Shown: positions 15,782 to 23,866, numbered from the stretch's first letter. The stretch is 32,018 bases of DNA from Cryomorphaceae bacterium (GCA_013205365.1 JABMNC010000043.1:1-32018); one strand, 5' to 3'. Translations and numbers: made by a program. The notes: generated by a model not told the origin, from the letters alone.

Positions 15782-16615
15782 TTATAGCAGATTGAGCATG
15801 TGCCTCACGAATGAGCTTGCAAAAAGTCGGTATTTTTTGCGGTTACCGATTCGAATCCGTGTCATAAATACTTCGGACGACGGAGTGCGCATGATTTTTT
15901 GAAAGAGCGCATAGTAGTACATATAGGCAATGTACACCCCGAAACGAGAGCCTTTGGGCAGCTGCAGTATGCCTTCGTAGCCCTTTCGAAAGTCTCGCTC
16001 AATGTCTCGCTCAATGGCCATTTTTGCTTCGTCGTTAAAGTTGCTCAGGTCTACATTAGGGAAGTAGGACCGACCAAGAGACTGAAAGTCCTGTGCCACG
16101 TCGCGCAAAAAATTAATCTTCTGAAAGGCAGAGCCGAGCTTCATGGCAAAGGGCGTAAGCTCTTCATAGCGCGCCTGATCTCCTTGGACAAAAACCTTTA
16201 GGCACATTAGGCCAACAACTTCTGCACTCCCTAAAATGTATTGTTCGTAGGTCGCTTGATCGAAGTTTTGGTCCATTAGGTCCATTTCCATAGACTTCAA
16301 GAAGGTATTGATTAGGCTTCGGTCAATTTGGTATTCATTGACCACGTACTGAAAGGATTGAAGCACCGGATTGGTCGATATGCCCTCGTCGATAGCGCGG
16401 TCGGTTTCGCTCCAAAACCGCTCCAGTAGGTCTCGTTGATTTTTGCCGTGGAAGGTATCTACAATTTCGTCGGCGACCCGAACGAAGCCATAAATGGCAT
16501 AAATCGGAGAGCGGAGGGGCTTTGACAGCCCTAGAATACCCAGAGAAAAGGAGGTAGAGTACGCCTTGGTAATTTCTTTACTCGTGGCAATCGAGGTTTT
16601 GGTGTAGAAATCCAT
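15782..16615 (-). CDS. crtB: Phytoene synthase
   Basis: CrtB joins two geranylgeranyl diphosphates head to head to make phytoene, the first committed carotenoid step. The 277 residues include both aspartate-rich Mg-binding motifs, DEIVD at 49-53 and DVAQD at 172-176, the latter followed by the squalene/phytoene synthase signature FQSLGRSYFP. YSTSFSLGILGLSKPLR is the usual N-terminal block. The ATG overlaps the crtI stop as TAATG. No lycopene cyclase (crtY) or hydroxylase (crtZ) gene is in the window, so the final pigment cannot be predicted from here. Confidence 0.96.
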   Translation of the reverse strand: MDFYTKTSIATSKEITKAYSTSFSLGILGLSKPLRSPIYAIYGFVRVADEIVDTFHGKNQRDLLERFWSETDRAIDEGISTNPVLQSFQYVVNEYQIDRSLINTFLKSMEMDLMDQNFDQATYEQYILGSAEVVGLMCLKVFVQGDQARYEELTPFAMKLGSAFQKINFLRDVAQDFQSLGRSYFPNVDLSNFNDEAKMAIERDIERDFRKGYEGILQLPKGSRFGVYIAYMYYYALFQKIMRTPSSEVFMTRIRIGNRKKYRLFASSFVRHMLNLL

Positions 16616-18087
16616 TAGGCGGAGGGATGTTCTTTGGCAACCTCACGGGCGACCACTTCTCCAGAAATTATACAGGGAGGAACGCCAGGTCCAGGAACAG
16701 TAAGTTGACCAGCAAAGTACAAATTGTGGAGCTTTCCCTTAAGGCTTGGCTTGAGAATCGCCGTTTGATCGAGCGTATTGGCGAGACCGTAGGCGTTGCC
16801 AAGATGCGCGTGGTATTCCTTGACGAAGTCGCGGTAGGCAAAGCTTCGTTTGACCACAATGTGGTCGCGAATATCTATACCAATCTGCTTTTTAATGCGC
16901 TCCGATACCATGCCGAGATAGCGCTCGCGAATGGAATCGTCGTCTTCGAGCCCTGTGGCCATGGGGATTAAAATAATGAGGGTATCCTTGCCCTCTGGAG
17001 CCATGGATGCATCGGTAGCCGAAGAAATACTCAAGTAAAAAAGAGGCTTTTCGGGCCACCGCGGGTTGGTGTAAATAGCGTCTGCGTGGGTATCAAAGTC
17101 CGCATCAAAGAAGAGCGAGTGGTGCTCGAGTTCAGGAAGTTTGGTATCTAGACCCAGATAGTACATAAAGGCAGAAGGTGCCATTTTTCGTTTTGCCCAA
17201 TAGTTGGCGGAATAGCGTCGAAACTCAGGCTTTAGGAGTTTTTGCTCAATGTGCGCATAGTCTGCCGAGGCTACTACCACGTCGGCGTCGTAGCAGGTTG
17301 ACCCCACGTAAACTCCTGATATTGATTTGCCTTCGTAGCGAAACCCGGTTACTTCTTGGTTAAAATGAAAACGTGCACCCTGCTCCACCGCAAGTTGGTG
17401 AAAGCCTTTGACTACCGAATACATGCCACCAATGGGGTACCATGTTCCTTGGGCAAAATCCGAGTAGTTCATTAGGCTGTACAAGGCCGGTGTGTTGCTG
17501 GGAGTGGCTCCAAGAAAGAGCACAGGGAATTCTAAGAGCTGCTTGAGTTTAGGATTTTTAACCACCTTAGCAATGCTGCTGCGTATGCTGCTCAATAGGT
17601 CCATGCGAAGCAAGCCGGTGAGAATTCTCATGTCGGCAAACTCAAAAAGGCTTCGAGAAGGCTTTCTGACCAGGTCGTCAATGCCCACGCGGTATTTGTA
17701 CTCTGCATCCTTCAAGAAAACCTTTAGTTTCGCTGCAGATCCAGGTTCGAGCCGCTCGAAGAGTGCCTCGATCTCGTCCATACTGGCTGGAATGGGCATG
17801 GGTCCGTCTTCAAAGTAGATGCTGTAGGATGGGTCTAGCCGCTGCAGCTCGTAGTAGTCTGAGGTTTTCTTGCCAAAATGGCCAAAGAACGTATCGAAGA
17901 CGTCTGGCATCCAATAAAAGGAAGGTCCGAGGTCAAAGGTATAGCCCTCATGGATCCACTGGCGACCACGGCCTCCTGGGATGTCGTGCATCTCGAGTAC
18001 ATCGACCGAATATCCGGCTTGAGCTAGGTATGCGGCGCTCGACATTCCGGCAAAACCGGAACCGATTACTATGGCTTTCTTGGGCAT
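16615..18087 (-). CDS. crtI: Phytoene desaturase
   Basis: CrtI is an FAD-dependent membrane-associated enzyme that desaturates phytoene to lycopene. The 490-residue protein has the N-terminal dinucleotide-binding motif IVIGSGFAGMSSAAYLAQAG (G9-x-G11-x2-G14), then EMHDIPGGRGRQW, and the carotenoid-oxidoreductase C-terminal signature LYFAGQLTVPGPGVPP near 456-471. Length and architecture are normal. The ATG overlaps the sigma-factor stop as TAATG, tying pigment synthesis to expression of the sigma factor. The step number (neurosporene or lycopene end product) cannot be read from sequence alone. Confidence 0.96.
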   Translation of the reverse strand: MPKKAIVIGSGFAGMSSAAYLAQAGYSVDVLEMHDIPGGRGRQWIHEGYTFDLGPSFYWMPDVFDTFFGHFGKKTSDYYELQRLDPSYSIYFEDGPMPIPASMDEIEALFERLEPGSAAKLKVFLKDAEYKYRVGIDDLVRKPSRSLFEFADMRILTGLLRMDLLSSIRSSIAKVVKNPKLKQLLEFPVLFLGATPSNTPALYSLMNYSDFAQGTWYPIGGMYSVVKGFHQLAVEQGARFHFNQEVTGFRYEGKSISGVYVGSTCYDADVVVASADYAHIEQKLLKPEFRRYSANYWAKRKMAPSAFMYYLGLDTKLPELEHHSLFFDADFDTHADAIYTNPRWPEKPLFYLSISSATDASMAPEGKDTLIILIPMATGLEDDDSIRERYLGMVSERIKKQIGIDIRDHIVVKRSFAYRDFVKEYHAHLGNAYGLANTLDQTAILKPSLKGKLHNLYFAGQLTVPGPGVPPCIISGEVVAREVAKEHPSA

Positions 18088-18599
18088 TAGGCGTGTCCGC
18101 GGATTCCTCGCAGTTGCTCAATCATTTTGCGACGAGCTAAGAATATTCTACTTTTTACCGTTCCGAGTGGAATTCCCATGTGGTTGGCTATTTCTTCGTA
18201 TTTGTAGCCGTTAAAGTACATCATGAAGGCATCAAGATAGGTGCTCTCCACCAGCTCAATTCTATCTTTTATGTTGGTCATTTCATAGGGACTGTCTGCC
18301 TCATCCTCTCTATTGGCCATCATGCCACCGAGGACGTACTGGTTCTCGCTGTCGTCGAGGTAGGTATTTTGATTCTTCTTCTTGCGGTAGTTATTGATGA
18401 AGGTGTTCTTGAGAATCGTGTACAGCCAGCCACGCAGATTCGTCCCCGGTTGGTACTTAGTCTGGTTCTTAATGGCCTTGAAGAAGGTTTCTTGCACGAG
18501 GTCTTCAGCGTCTTCAGAGTGGCGCGTTAGCTTGTAGGCAAGCGCGCGCAAGAATTGCTGATGCTGGTAAATTTGAGGACCGAAGGAATCGTGCTGCAT
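18087..18599 (-). CDS. ECF-type RNA polymerase sigma factor
   Basis: The 170-residue protein has only regions sigma-2 and sigma-4, as in ECF factors. Sigma-2 carries RHSEDAEDLVQETFFKAI (about 26-43) and LRGWLYTILKNTFINNYRKKK (55-75). Sigma-4 carries GYKYEEIANHMGIPLGTVKSRIFLARRKM (about 130-158), a helix-turn-helix. A 45-residue charged linker separates them. There is no adjacent anti-sigma gene; instead the gene is followed by crtI with a TAATG overlap and preceded by a B12-binding MerR gene. This suggests light or cobalamin control upstream rather than anti-sigma control (inference). The leader contains a -7 box and a perfect inverted repeat. It is first in the seven-gene run reaching the photolyase. 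Confidence 0.93.
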   Translation of the reverse strand: MQHDSFGPQIYQHQQFLRALAYKLTRHSEDAEDLVQETFFKAIKNQTKYQPGTNLRGWLYTILKNTFINNYRKKKNQNTYLDDSENQYVLGGMMANREDEADSPYEMTNIKDRIELVESTYLDAFMMYFNGYKYEEIANHMGIPLGTVKSRIFLARRKMIEQLRGIRGHA

Positions 18600-18605
18600 T
18601 TCTTT

Positions 18606-18635
18606 TGTTTAACGAATGATGTTCAAAGTTAAACA
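18606..18635. promoter_or_regulatory. Candidate operator: 8-bp perfect inverted repeat at the carotenoid operon promoter
   Basis: TGTTTAAC (18606-18613) and its exact reverse complement GTTAAACA (18628-18635) are separated by 14 bp, so the arm centres are 22 bp apart, about two helical turns. The right arm overlaps the predicted -7 box at 18624-18631 and the left arm lies just past the predicted transcription start. A dimeric repressor bound here would block the promoter. The B12-binding MerR protein encoded next door is the obvious candidate, by inference only. Confidence 0.5.
18624..18631 (-). promoter_or_regulatory. Predicted -7 promoter box of the ECF sigma-crtI-crtB operon (TAACTTTG)
   Basis: Perfect TAnnTTTG match, 24 bp before the sigma-factor ATG. 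No TTG/TTTG is seen 17-23 bp upstream, so the -33 element is weak or absent. The box is half-buried in the inverted repeat at 18606-18635. Confidence 0.55.
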
Positions 18636-18667
18636 TAATAGAGCCATTACCGTGCCACTTTTATAAA

Positions 18668-18682
18668 GTTTTAGTTAAAAAC
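18668..18682. repeat. Short AT-rich inverted repeat between the merR and sigma genes
   Basis: GTTTT-AGTTA-AAAAC has two perfect 5-bp arms. It lies about 37 bp upstream of the -7 box of the carotenoid operon, where an activator site or an UP-like AT tract could be. The 124-bp gap 18600-18723 otherwise holds only the promoter and operator candidates and a weak terminator. Confidence 0.3.
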
Positions 18683-18715
18683 CTAAACAAAACAATAAAC
18701 TCGGGAGCACCCTAG
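18683..18715 (-). terminator. Weak possible terminator after the merR-type gene
   Basis: On the minus strand CTAGGG-TGCT-CCCGAG can fold with five pairs and one A-G mismatch, and is followed by the T-rich tract TTTATTGTTTTGTTTAG. It starts 8 bp after the MerR stop codon. The stem is short, so this is tentative. Confidence 0.3.
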
Positions 18716-18723
18716 GAACTGGC

Positions 18724-19617
18724 CTAGACCATTGCGGCTAGCGCTTGGCCTAGGTGGGCCAAAGTCGGGTACACGGTAATGTTCGCGTCCGTATTGGTCC
18801 ATTCCAATGTGGCGAGGCCGGTAACCCAAAGGGGCACGGAGCCCATAACAGAGCGTGCATCCTTGGCGTACTGCGCTACTTGTTCCGGCAAGGGCTGAGT
18901 GGTCCAGACACTTACGACAACCTTAAAGGAACTCGCGTCCTTAAAAATGTGCTTCAAATGCTCCAGGGGCAGGGATTGCCCAAGATTTACAACGACCTTG
19001 CCCTGTGATTTTAGCAAATAATGCAGGTAAAGCAGTCCGAGCTCATGCAGCTCGTCCTGCGGGAGATAGAGCAAAATGCCAGGGTTTTGGGCAGACATTC
19101 GCTGGTCCTCTAAACGATCTAGGGCCGCATAAATCTTTTGCTTAATAATGTTGCTGGCAAAGTGTTCGTGCGCTACACCCAGGGCGTCGGTCTGCCACAT
19201 GTAGCCAATTTGATGAATGAACTCCCCCACCAGCTTGGTGAAGGTGGCCTCCTCGCCTACCTCCTTGATGCTCGCGTCCAAAACCTCGGAGAAGGAGCGT
19301 TCGTCGAGGTCAATGCAGGAATGAACCATCCTAGTAACTTGAGCGGATTGGCTACCGTTGAGTACGGCTTCGTCAAAAACGGTTTGGCAAAGTTGTTCTT
19401 TAGTCAAATCTGCGATCTTGCTAATTCTCCAGCCTTTTTGAATGAGGACCGATACATTGAGAAGGGTTTTTAGGTCTTCGTCGCTGTAGTACCGAATATT
19501 GGTCTCGGTTCGCATAGGAACAACAATATCATAGCGCTGCTCCCAGATGCGCAAGGTGTGTGCCTTGATTCCGGTCATGTGCTCTAAGTCCTTGATACTG
19601 TAGGTAGACTCCATCAT
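18724..19617 (-). CDS. MerR-family regulator with CarH/LitR-like B12-binding sensor domain
   Basis: Residues 6-75 form a MerR DNA-binding domain (YSIKDLEHMTGIKAHTLRIW, then the wing TNIRYYSDEDL). Residues 95-170 match the methionine-synthase B12-binding cap and 178-297 the cobalamin-binding fold. Key CarH features are present: W141-x9-E151-H152, the cap motif over the adenosyl group, and ELHELG with H191 as the lower axial ligand. CarH/LitR proteins bind adenosylcobalamin in the dark, repress carotenoid genes and fall apart in light. The gene lies directly upstream of the sigma-crt operon on the same strand, so light control of that operon is the likely role. The GG of the classical B12 signature is only partly kept (VTGLA). 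Two ATGs in tandem leave the start uncertain by one codon. Confidence 0.92.
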   Translation of the reverse strand: MMESTYSIKDLEHMTGIKAHTLRIWEQRYDIVVPMRTETNIRYYSDEDLKTLLNVSVLIQKGWRISKIADLTKEQLCQTVFDEAVLNGSQSAQVTRMVHSCIDLDERSFSEVLDASIKEVGEEATFTKLVGEFIHQIGYMWQTDALGVAHEHFASNIIKQKIYAALDRLEDQRMSAQNPGILLYLPQDELHELGLLYLHYLLKSQGKVVVNLGQSLPLEHLKHIFKDASSFKVVVSVWTTQPLPEQVAQYAKDARSVMGSVPLWVTGLATLEWTNTDANITVYPTLAHLGQALAAMV

Positions 19618-19661
19618 CTGCTTAACTTATAATGCTTCAAAAGGTTCAGAGCATGACTACC

Positions 19662-19669
19662 TACCTTTG
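19662..19669 (+). promoter_or_regulatory. Predicted -7 promoter box of prfC (TACCTTTG)
   Basis: Perfect TAnnTTTG match, 20 bp before the prfC ATG, predicting a leader of roughly 16 nt. It lies in the 72-bp gap divergent from the MerR gene. Confidence 0.55.
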
Positions 19670-19689
19670 CTCTCCGCAAATTAGTCACT

Positions 19690-21273
19690 ATGTCGAATTT
19701 AATCACGGAGCTTCAGCGCCGCCGAACCTTTGGAATTGTTTCGCACCCCGACGCAGGCAAAACCACCCTAACCGAGAAGCTCTTGCTTTTTGGCGGAGCC
19801 ATTCAAGAGGCCGGTGCGGTAAAAAGCAATAAAATCAAGAAGGGGGCCACCTCTGACTTCATGGAGATCGAGCGCCAGCGGGGCATATCGGTCGCCACTT
19901 CGGTAATGGCTTTTGAATACCAGGGCAAGCACATCAATATTTTGGATACTCCTGGCCACCAGGATTTTGCAGAAGATACCTACCGTACCCTAACGGCCGT
20001 TGACAGCGCCATTGTAGTGGTCGACGTAGCCAAGGGTGTAGAAACCCAGACCGAGAAGTTGGTCAGCGTCTGCCGAATGCGCCAAACTCCCATTATCGTA
20101 TTCATCAATAAGCTTGACCGCGAAGGGCGAGATGCCTTTGACCTGCTTGACGAGATTGAGGGCAAACTTGGCCTGCGGCTCTGCCCCCTCTCTTGGCCCA
20201 TCGGCATGGGTGCCGACTTCCAGGGTGTCTATGATCTTTGGTCCAAGTCTTTATTGATCTACAATCAAGTTAGCAAGCAAAGGGTAGTTGAGGGACTTTC
20301 GTTTAGTGACCTAAGTAGCCCTGAACTCGTGAATCGCATCGGAGAACCGGCAGCAAAAGCCCTACGGGAGGAGCTGGAATTGGTTCGAGGAGTGTATCCA
20401 GAGTTTGACCGTGATTCATACCTCAGCGGGCAGCTGCAGCCTGTATTTTTTGGTTCCGCATTGAATAATTTTGGGGTACGTGAACTCCTGAACTGCTTTA
20501 CCGAAATAGCCCCAAGTCCGCAGCCCAAGCAGGCCGAGGAGCGAATGGTCCGCCCCGACGAGGTCAAGTTTAGCGGTTTTGTCTTTAAAATTCACGCGAA
20601 CATTGACCCCAATCACCGAAGCCGAATTGCCTTTGTGAAGGTCGTGAGCGGAACCTTTGAGCGGAACACGAACTACGTTCACGTAAGGGAGGGCAAAAGC
20701 CTGAAATTCAGTTCTCCAATGACTTTTTTAGCAAGCAAACGGGAGGTGGTTGAGAAGGCCTACCCTGGCGATATCGTTGGCCTTCCTGACACGGGACTGT
20801 TTCGCATCGGCGACAGCCTCACTGCGGGAGAGAGTCTTCATTTTAGCGGAATTCCGTCTTTTTCACCCGAGCACTTTCGTTTTATCAATAACGCCGACCC
20901 CCTTAAGTCAAAGCAACTCGCAAAAGGCGTCGACCAGCTCATGGACGAGGGGGTAGCCCAGTTGTTTACCCTGGTGGCCAACGGACGCAAAGTAATCGGT
21001 ACGGTTGGCGCGCTGCAGTACGAAGTGATTCAGTACCGCCTCGAGCACGAGTATGGAGCAAAATGTTCCTACGAACCCTTCCCCGCCTATAAGGCCCTCT
21101 GGATCGAAGGAGATTTAGGAAGTCAATTAGAAGAGTTCCAGCGCATGAAGGCTCGCCAATTGGCTACCGACAAGTTTGGACGCCTGGTATTTTTGGCCGA
21201 TTCTCAGTTTGGGCTCCAGCTTACCCAAGAGAAATTCAGCACGCTTTCTTTTCACGAGAAGAGTGAGTTTTAA
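19690..21273 (+). CDS. prfC: Peptide chain release factor 3
   Basis: RF3 is a GTPase that removes RF1/RF2 from the ribosome after peptide release. The 527-residue length is standard. GTPase motifs are G1 SHPDAGKTT (18-26), the RF3-specific EIERQRGISVATSV near 58-71, G3 DTPGHQDF, and G4 NKLDRE near 139-144, followed by the translation-factor beta-barrel (domain II) and the C-terminal RF3 domain. EF-G is similar, but the length and the ERQRGISV block point to RF3. It stands alone between minus-strand genes and meets fabI tail to tail. Confidence 0.97.
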   Translation: MSNLITELQRRRTFGIVSHPDAGKTTLTEKLLLFGGAIQEAGAVKSNKIKKGATSDFMEIERQRGISVATSVMAFEYQGKHINILDTPGHQDFAEDTYRTLTAVDSAIVVVDVAKGVETQTEKLVSVCRMRQTPIIVFINKLDREGRDAFDLLDEIEGKLGLRLCPLSWPIGMGADFQGVYDLWSKSLLIYNQVSKQRVVEGLSFSDLSSPELVNRIGEPAAKALREELELVRGVYPEFDRDSYLSGQLQPVFFGSALNNFGVRELLNCFTEIAPSPQPKQAEERMVRPDEVKFSGFVFKIHANIDPNHRSRIAFVKVVSGTFERNTNYVHVREGKSLKFSSPMTFLASKREVVEKAYPGDIVGLPDTGLFRIGDSLTAGESLHFSGIPSFSPEHFRFINNADPLKSKQLAKGVDQLMDEGVAQLFTLVANGRKVIGTVGALQYEVIQYRLEHEYGAKCSYEPFPAYKALWIEGDLGSQLEEFQRMKARQLATDKFGRLVFLADSQFGLQLTQEKFSTLSFHEKSEF

Positions 21274-21295
21274 CACTCTATAGCAGCAGAATAAC

Positions 21296-21315
21296 GCGTC
21301 CCTATCGATGGACGC
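21296..21315. terminator. Hairpin between convergent prfC and fabI
   Basis: GCGTCC (21296-21301) and GGACGC (21310-21315) form a perfect 6-bp GC-rich stem with an 8-nt loop, inside the 59-bp gap between the two stop codons. A bidirectional terminator is plausible by position, but there is no T-run on either side. Confidence 0.3.
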
Positions 21316-21332
21316 CCTCCTGGTATGCTTGC

Positions 21333-22154
21333 TTATTCAGCGCCCTTCATATAGGCGTCGAGCACTTCTTGGCTCACACCCGTATTGCTAAAGCCGCCAT
21401 CGTTGTATAGGTTCTGCATCGTGACCCGACGGGTCATATCGCTAAACATTACGACGCAAAGGTTTGCGCAGTCCTCGGCGGTAGCGTTGCCTAAGGGGCT
21501 CATTTTGTCGGCAAAATTCAAAAAGGCATTGAAGCCTTTAACCCCACTCCCGGCGGTGGTTGGCGTTGGCGATTGACTGATCGTATTCACCCGAACCTGC
21601 TTACTTATGCCGTAGTGGTATCCGAAGCTGCGGGCAACCGACTCCAGATAGGCCTTGTTCTCTGCCATGTCGTTGTAGTCGGGGAAGGTTCGCTGCGCTG
21701 CCATGTAGCTCAGAGCAAGAACACTGCCCCCCTGGCTGAGCGCGTCCATCTGGTAGGCCGTTTGAAGCACCTTGTGAAAGCTAACGGCTGAAACGTCCCA
21801 ACCCTTGGTCAAGAAATCGTAGTTGAGGTCGGTGTATGGCCTGTTTTTGCGAACGTTAACGGACATTCCAATGCTGTGAAGAATGAAGTCAATCTTGCCG
21901 CCAAAGTGATCCATGGCACCTTGGATAAGGTTTTGAAGCTCTTCAAGACTCGTGGCATCCGCTCCTATTACTGGGGCACTTGTTTTCTCTGCCAGGGCAT
22001 TGATTTCACCCATTCGCATCGCCATGGGTGCGTTGGTAAGCACGAGCTGCGCTCCCTGTGCATGGCATTGCTCGGCGACCTTCCAAGCGATGGAATCGCT
22101 GTTGAGGGCACCGAATACGATGCCTTTTTTTCCTTGAAGTAGGTTGTTGTTCAT
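21333..22154 (-). CDS. fabI: Enoyl-[acyl-carrier-protein] reductase (NADH)
   Basis: FabI performs the last reduction of each fatty-acid elongation cycle. The 273-residue short-chain dehydrogenase shows GKKGIVFGALNSDSIAWK at the cofactor site, LTNAPMAMRMGEIN, HSIGMSVNVRKNRPYTD, and the catalytic Y-x6-K in DYNDMAENKAY. The SQSPTPTTAGSGVKGF loop and the C-terminal MQNLYNDGGFSNTGVS are typical of the Bacteroidetes form. The ATG at 22154 is 19 bp after recN and only 4 bp after a GATATTTG element, so it probably has its own promoter besides read-through. Confidence 0.97.
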   Translation of the reverse strand: MNNNLLQGKKGIVFGALNSDSIAWKVAEQCHAQGAQLVLTNAPMAMRMGEINALAEKTSAPVIGADATSLEELQNLIQGAMDHFGGKIDFILHSIGMSVNVRKNRPYTDLNYDFLTKGWDVSAVSFHKVLQTAYQMDALSQGGSVLALSYMAAQRTFPDYNDMAENKAYLESVARSFGYHYGISKQVRVNTISQSPTPTTAGSGVKGFNAFLNFADKMSPLGNATAEDCANLCVVMFSDMTRRVTMQNLYNDGGFSNTGVSQEVLDAYMKGAE

Positions 22155-22158
22155 AGTG

Positions 22159-22166
22159 CAAATATC
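22159..22166 (-). promoter_or_regulatory. Predicted -7-like box of fabI (GATATTTG)
   Basis: One mismatch to TAnnTTTG (first T is G), 4 bp before the fabI start codon and inside the 19-bp recN-fabI gap. Confidence 0.4.
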
Positions 22167-22173
22167 GCTAAAA

Positions 22174-23847
22174 TCATTGGGCAGACGCCATCAAGGCCTC
22201 CGCCTGCGCCATGGCCACTTCACTCAAGACTCCATCAGAAAGAAGGCGGGCAACTTCTGAAATGCGCTCAGCCTGGTTTAAGACCTTGAGTATCGTGCGC
22301 GTACTGTCTTTATCGACGGACTTCTCCACAACCCAGTGCTGGCTGCCAAGCGCAGCTACCTGGGGCAGGTGGGTAATGGCAATCACCTGAGCGTCTCGAC
22401 TCATTGATCGAAGCATTTGCGCCAATTTGCTGGCCGTTCCGCCCGAAACCCCGGTATCGATCTCATCAAAAAGCACCGTAGACAAACCCTGGCGTTGGGC
22501 TAGGAATCGCTTGAGCACGAGCATAAGTCGGCTCCGCTCTCCCCCTGACGCCACCTTGGCAAGGTCCTGCATGGATTGTCCCGGGTTGGCACTGAATTCC
22601 AATCGGTAGCTGTAGGTTCCGGCGGCACTTGGCGCAGTGCGGAGCTCGGCTTTCACGGCAAACTGGGTCTGGGGCATGGCCAAATCAGCCAATCCCTCCC
22701 GCACCGCTTGGACCAGTTTGGGTTCAGCCTGCATCAAATTTTTGTTCCAGGCCGAGCCTGCTTGCTGCACTTTCTTTAGCGCGGACTCTATTGCAGCATG
22801 GGCCTGAAGACGCCGTTCCTGTCCGGCATCCCAAACCTCGAGCCTTTGCTCCAGCAGGGATTGATGCTTTAAGAGCGCCTCTTCGTCGGGGCATTGGTGC
22901 TTGCGCTGGAGTCGGTCGATTGCGGCAAGGCGTTCTTCGGCAATTTCTAGTGCCATGGGGTCTGAATCGAGCCGTTCCACCAGATCGCTCCAGCGAGCTC
23001 GGAGCTCTCGGACCTGCTCTTCAAGGGCGAATCCCATGTCAGACAGTTCCTCGTTGGAAGGGCTCAGGCGGGCAACCCGCTCCCCCAGCCTGCGCACCTG
23101 GGCTGCTATGGATTCTAATCCGAGTTCTTCGCGTTCAATGAGCGAGAGGGCTTCTGCGCTCGCTTCACTAAGCTCCTGTTGGTTGCCCAGGAGACTCAAG
23201 CGCTCCCGCAAGGAGGCCTCTTCACCGGGTTTAAGGGCTAAAGCCTGCAGCTCCTCGACCATGAATCTTAGGTATTCTGGGTCTGACACCGCGCCAATTT
23301 GCGATTCTAAAAGAGCCAAATCAGACGCGGCAGCGCGGTAGGCAGACCATGCACTGGTATAGTCTGCGCGAACCTCTTGCCCTTGATGCGCAAAAGCCTC
23401 AAGAAGCAAAACAACGCCTTCGCTGCGAGCCCAAAGGCCTTCGTCTCGCTGGCTATGAATGTCAACTAGGGAGGCCGAAACCCTCCGCAACTCGTCGAGG
23501 CGTACCGGCGAATCGTTAATAAAGGCTCGACTCCGTCCGCCAGGAATCACTTCGCGGCGAAGCACCAAAAGGGCTTTGTCTTGGTCGGTCCACCAATCCC
23601 ATTCGGCGGAGCCAAGGTCGGATTCACGAGATTGGGGTACGGAGAACTCCGCTTCTACCAAACTTCGGTGGTTCGCTTGACCGATGCTGGCAAACTCTGC
23701 CCTACCGCCAAGGGCAAGCTGGAGTGCGCCGAGAAATATTGACTTACCAGCCCCTGTTTCTCCCGTAACCACGGTGAATCCAGGCTCGACAATAAGGTCC
23801 AACTGGTCGATTAGCGCAAAGCGTTCTATGTGCAGACGACGAAGCAT
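22174..23847 (-). CDS. recN: DNA repair protein RecN
   Basis: RecN is an SMC-like ATPase that acts at double-strand breaks before RecA-mediated repair. The 557-residue protein has the N-terminal Walker A motif GETGAGKS (29-36) in VVTGETGAGKSIFLGALQ, a long coiled-coil middle rich in Glu, Leu and Arg (about 155-365), and the C-terminal ABC signature and Walker B region VASGGERSRLMLVLK and TVLFDEIDTGVSGG. The ATG is 4 bp after a perfect TAGGTTTG box. It follows the DUF4835 gene by 19 bp. Confidence 0.97.
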   Translation of the reverse strand: MLRRLHIERFALIDQLDLIVEPGFTVVTGETGAGKSIFLGALQLALGGRAEFASIGQANHRSLVEAEFSVPQSRESDLGSAEWDWWTDQDKALLVLRREVIPGGRSRAFINDSPVRLDELRRVSASLVDIHSQRDEGLWARSEGVVLLLEAFAHQGQEVRADYTSAWSAYRAAASDLALLESQIGAVSDPEYLRFMVEELQALALKPGEEASLRERLSLLGNQQELSEASAEALSLIEREELGLESIAAQVRRLGERVARLSPSNEELSDMGFALEEQVRELRARWSDLVERLDSDPMALEIAEERLAAIDRLQRKHQCPDEEALLKHQSLLEQRLEVWDAGQERRLQAHAAIESALKKVQQAGSAWNKNLMQAEPKLVQAVREGLADLAMPQTQFAVKAELRTAPSAAGTYSYRLEFSANPGQSMQDLAKVASGGERSRLMLVLKRFLAQRQGLSTVLFDEIDTGVSGGTASKLAQMLRSMSRDAQVIAITHLPQVAALGSQHWVVEKSVDKDSTRTILKVLNQAERISEVARLLSDGVLSEVAMAQAEALMASAQ

Positions 23848-23851
23848 GGCG

Positions 23852-23859
23852 CAAACCTA
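23852..23859 (-). promoter_or_regulatory. Predicted -7 promoter box of recN (TAGGTTTG)
   Basis: Perfect TAnnTTTG match, 4 bp before the recN ATG; predicts a leader of 0-2 nt. No clear -33 TTG is present. Confidence 0.55.
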
Positions 23860-23866
23860 GGGCTGT

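Noticed and set aside
22629..23341. Long plus-strand frames opposite recN
   Set aside because: Proline- and serine-rich shadow translations of a clear recN gene.
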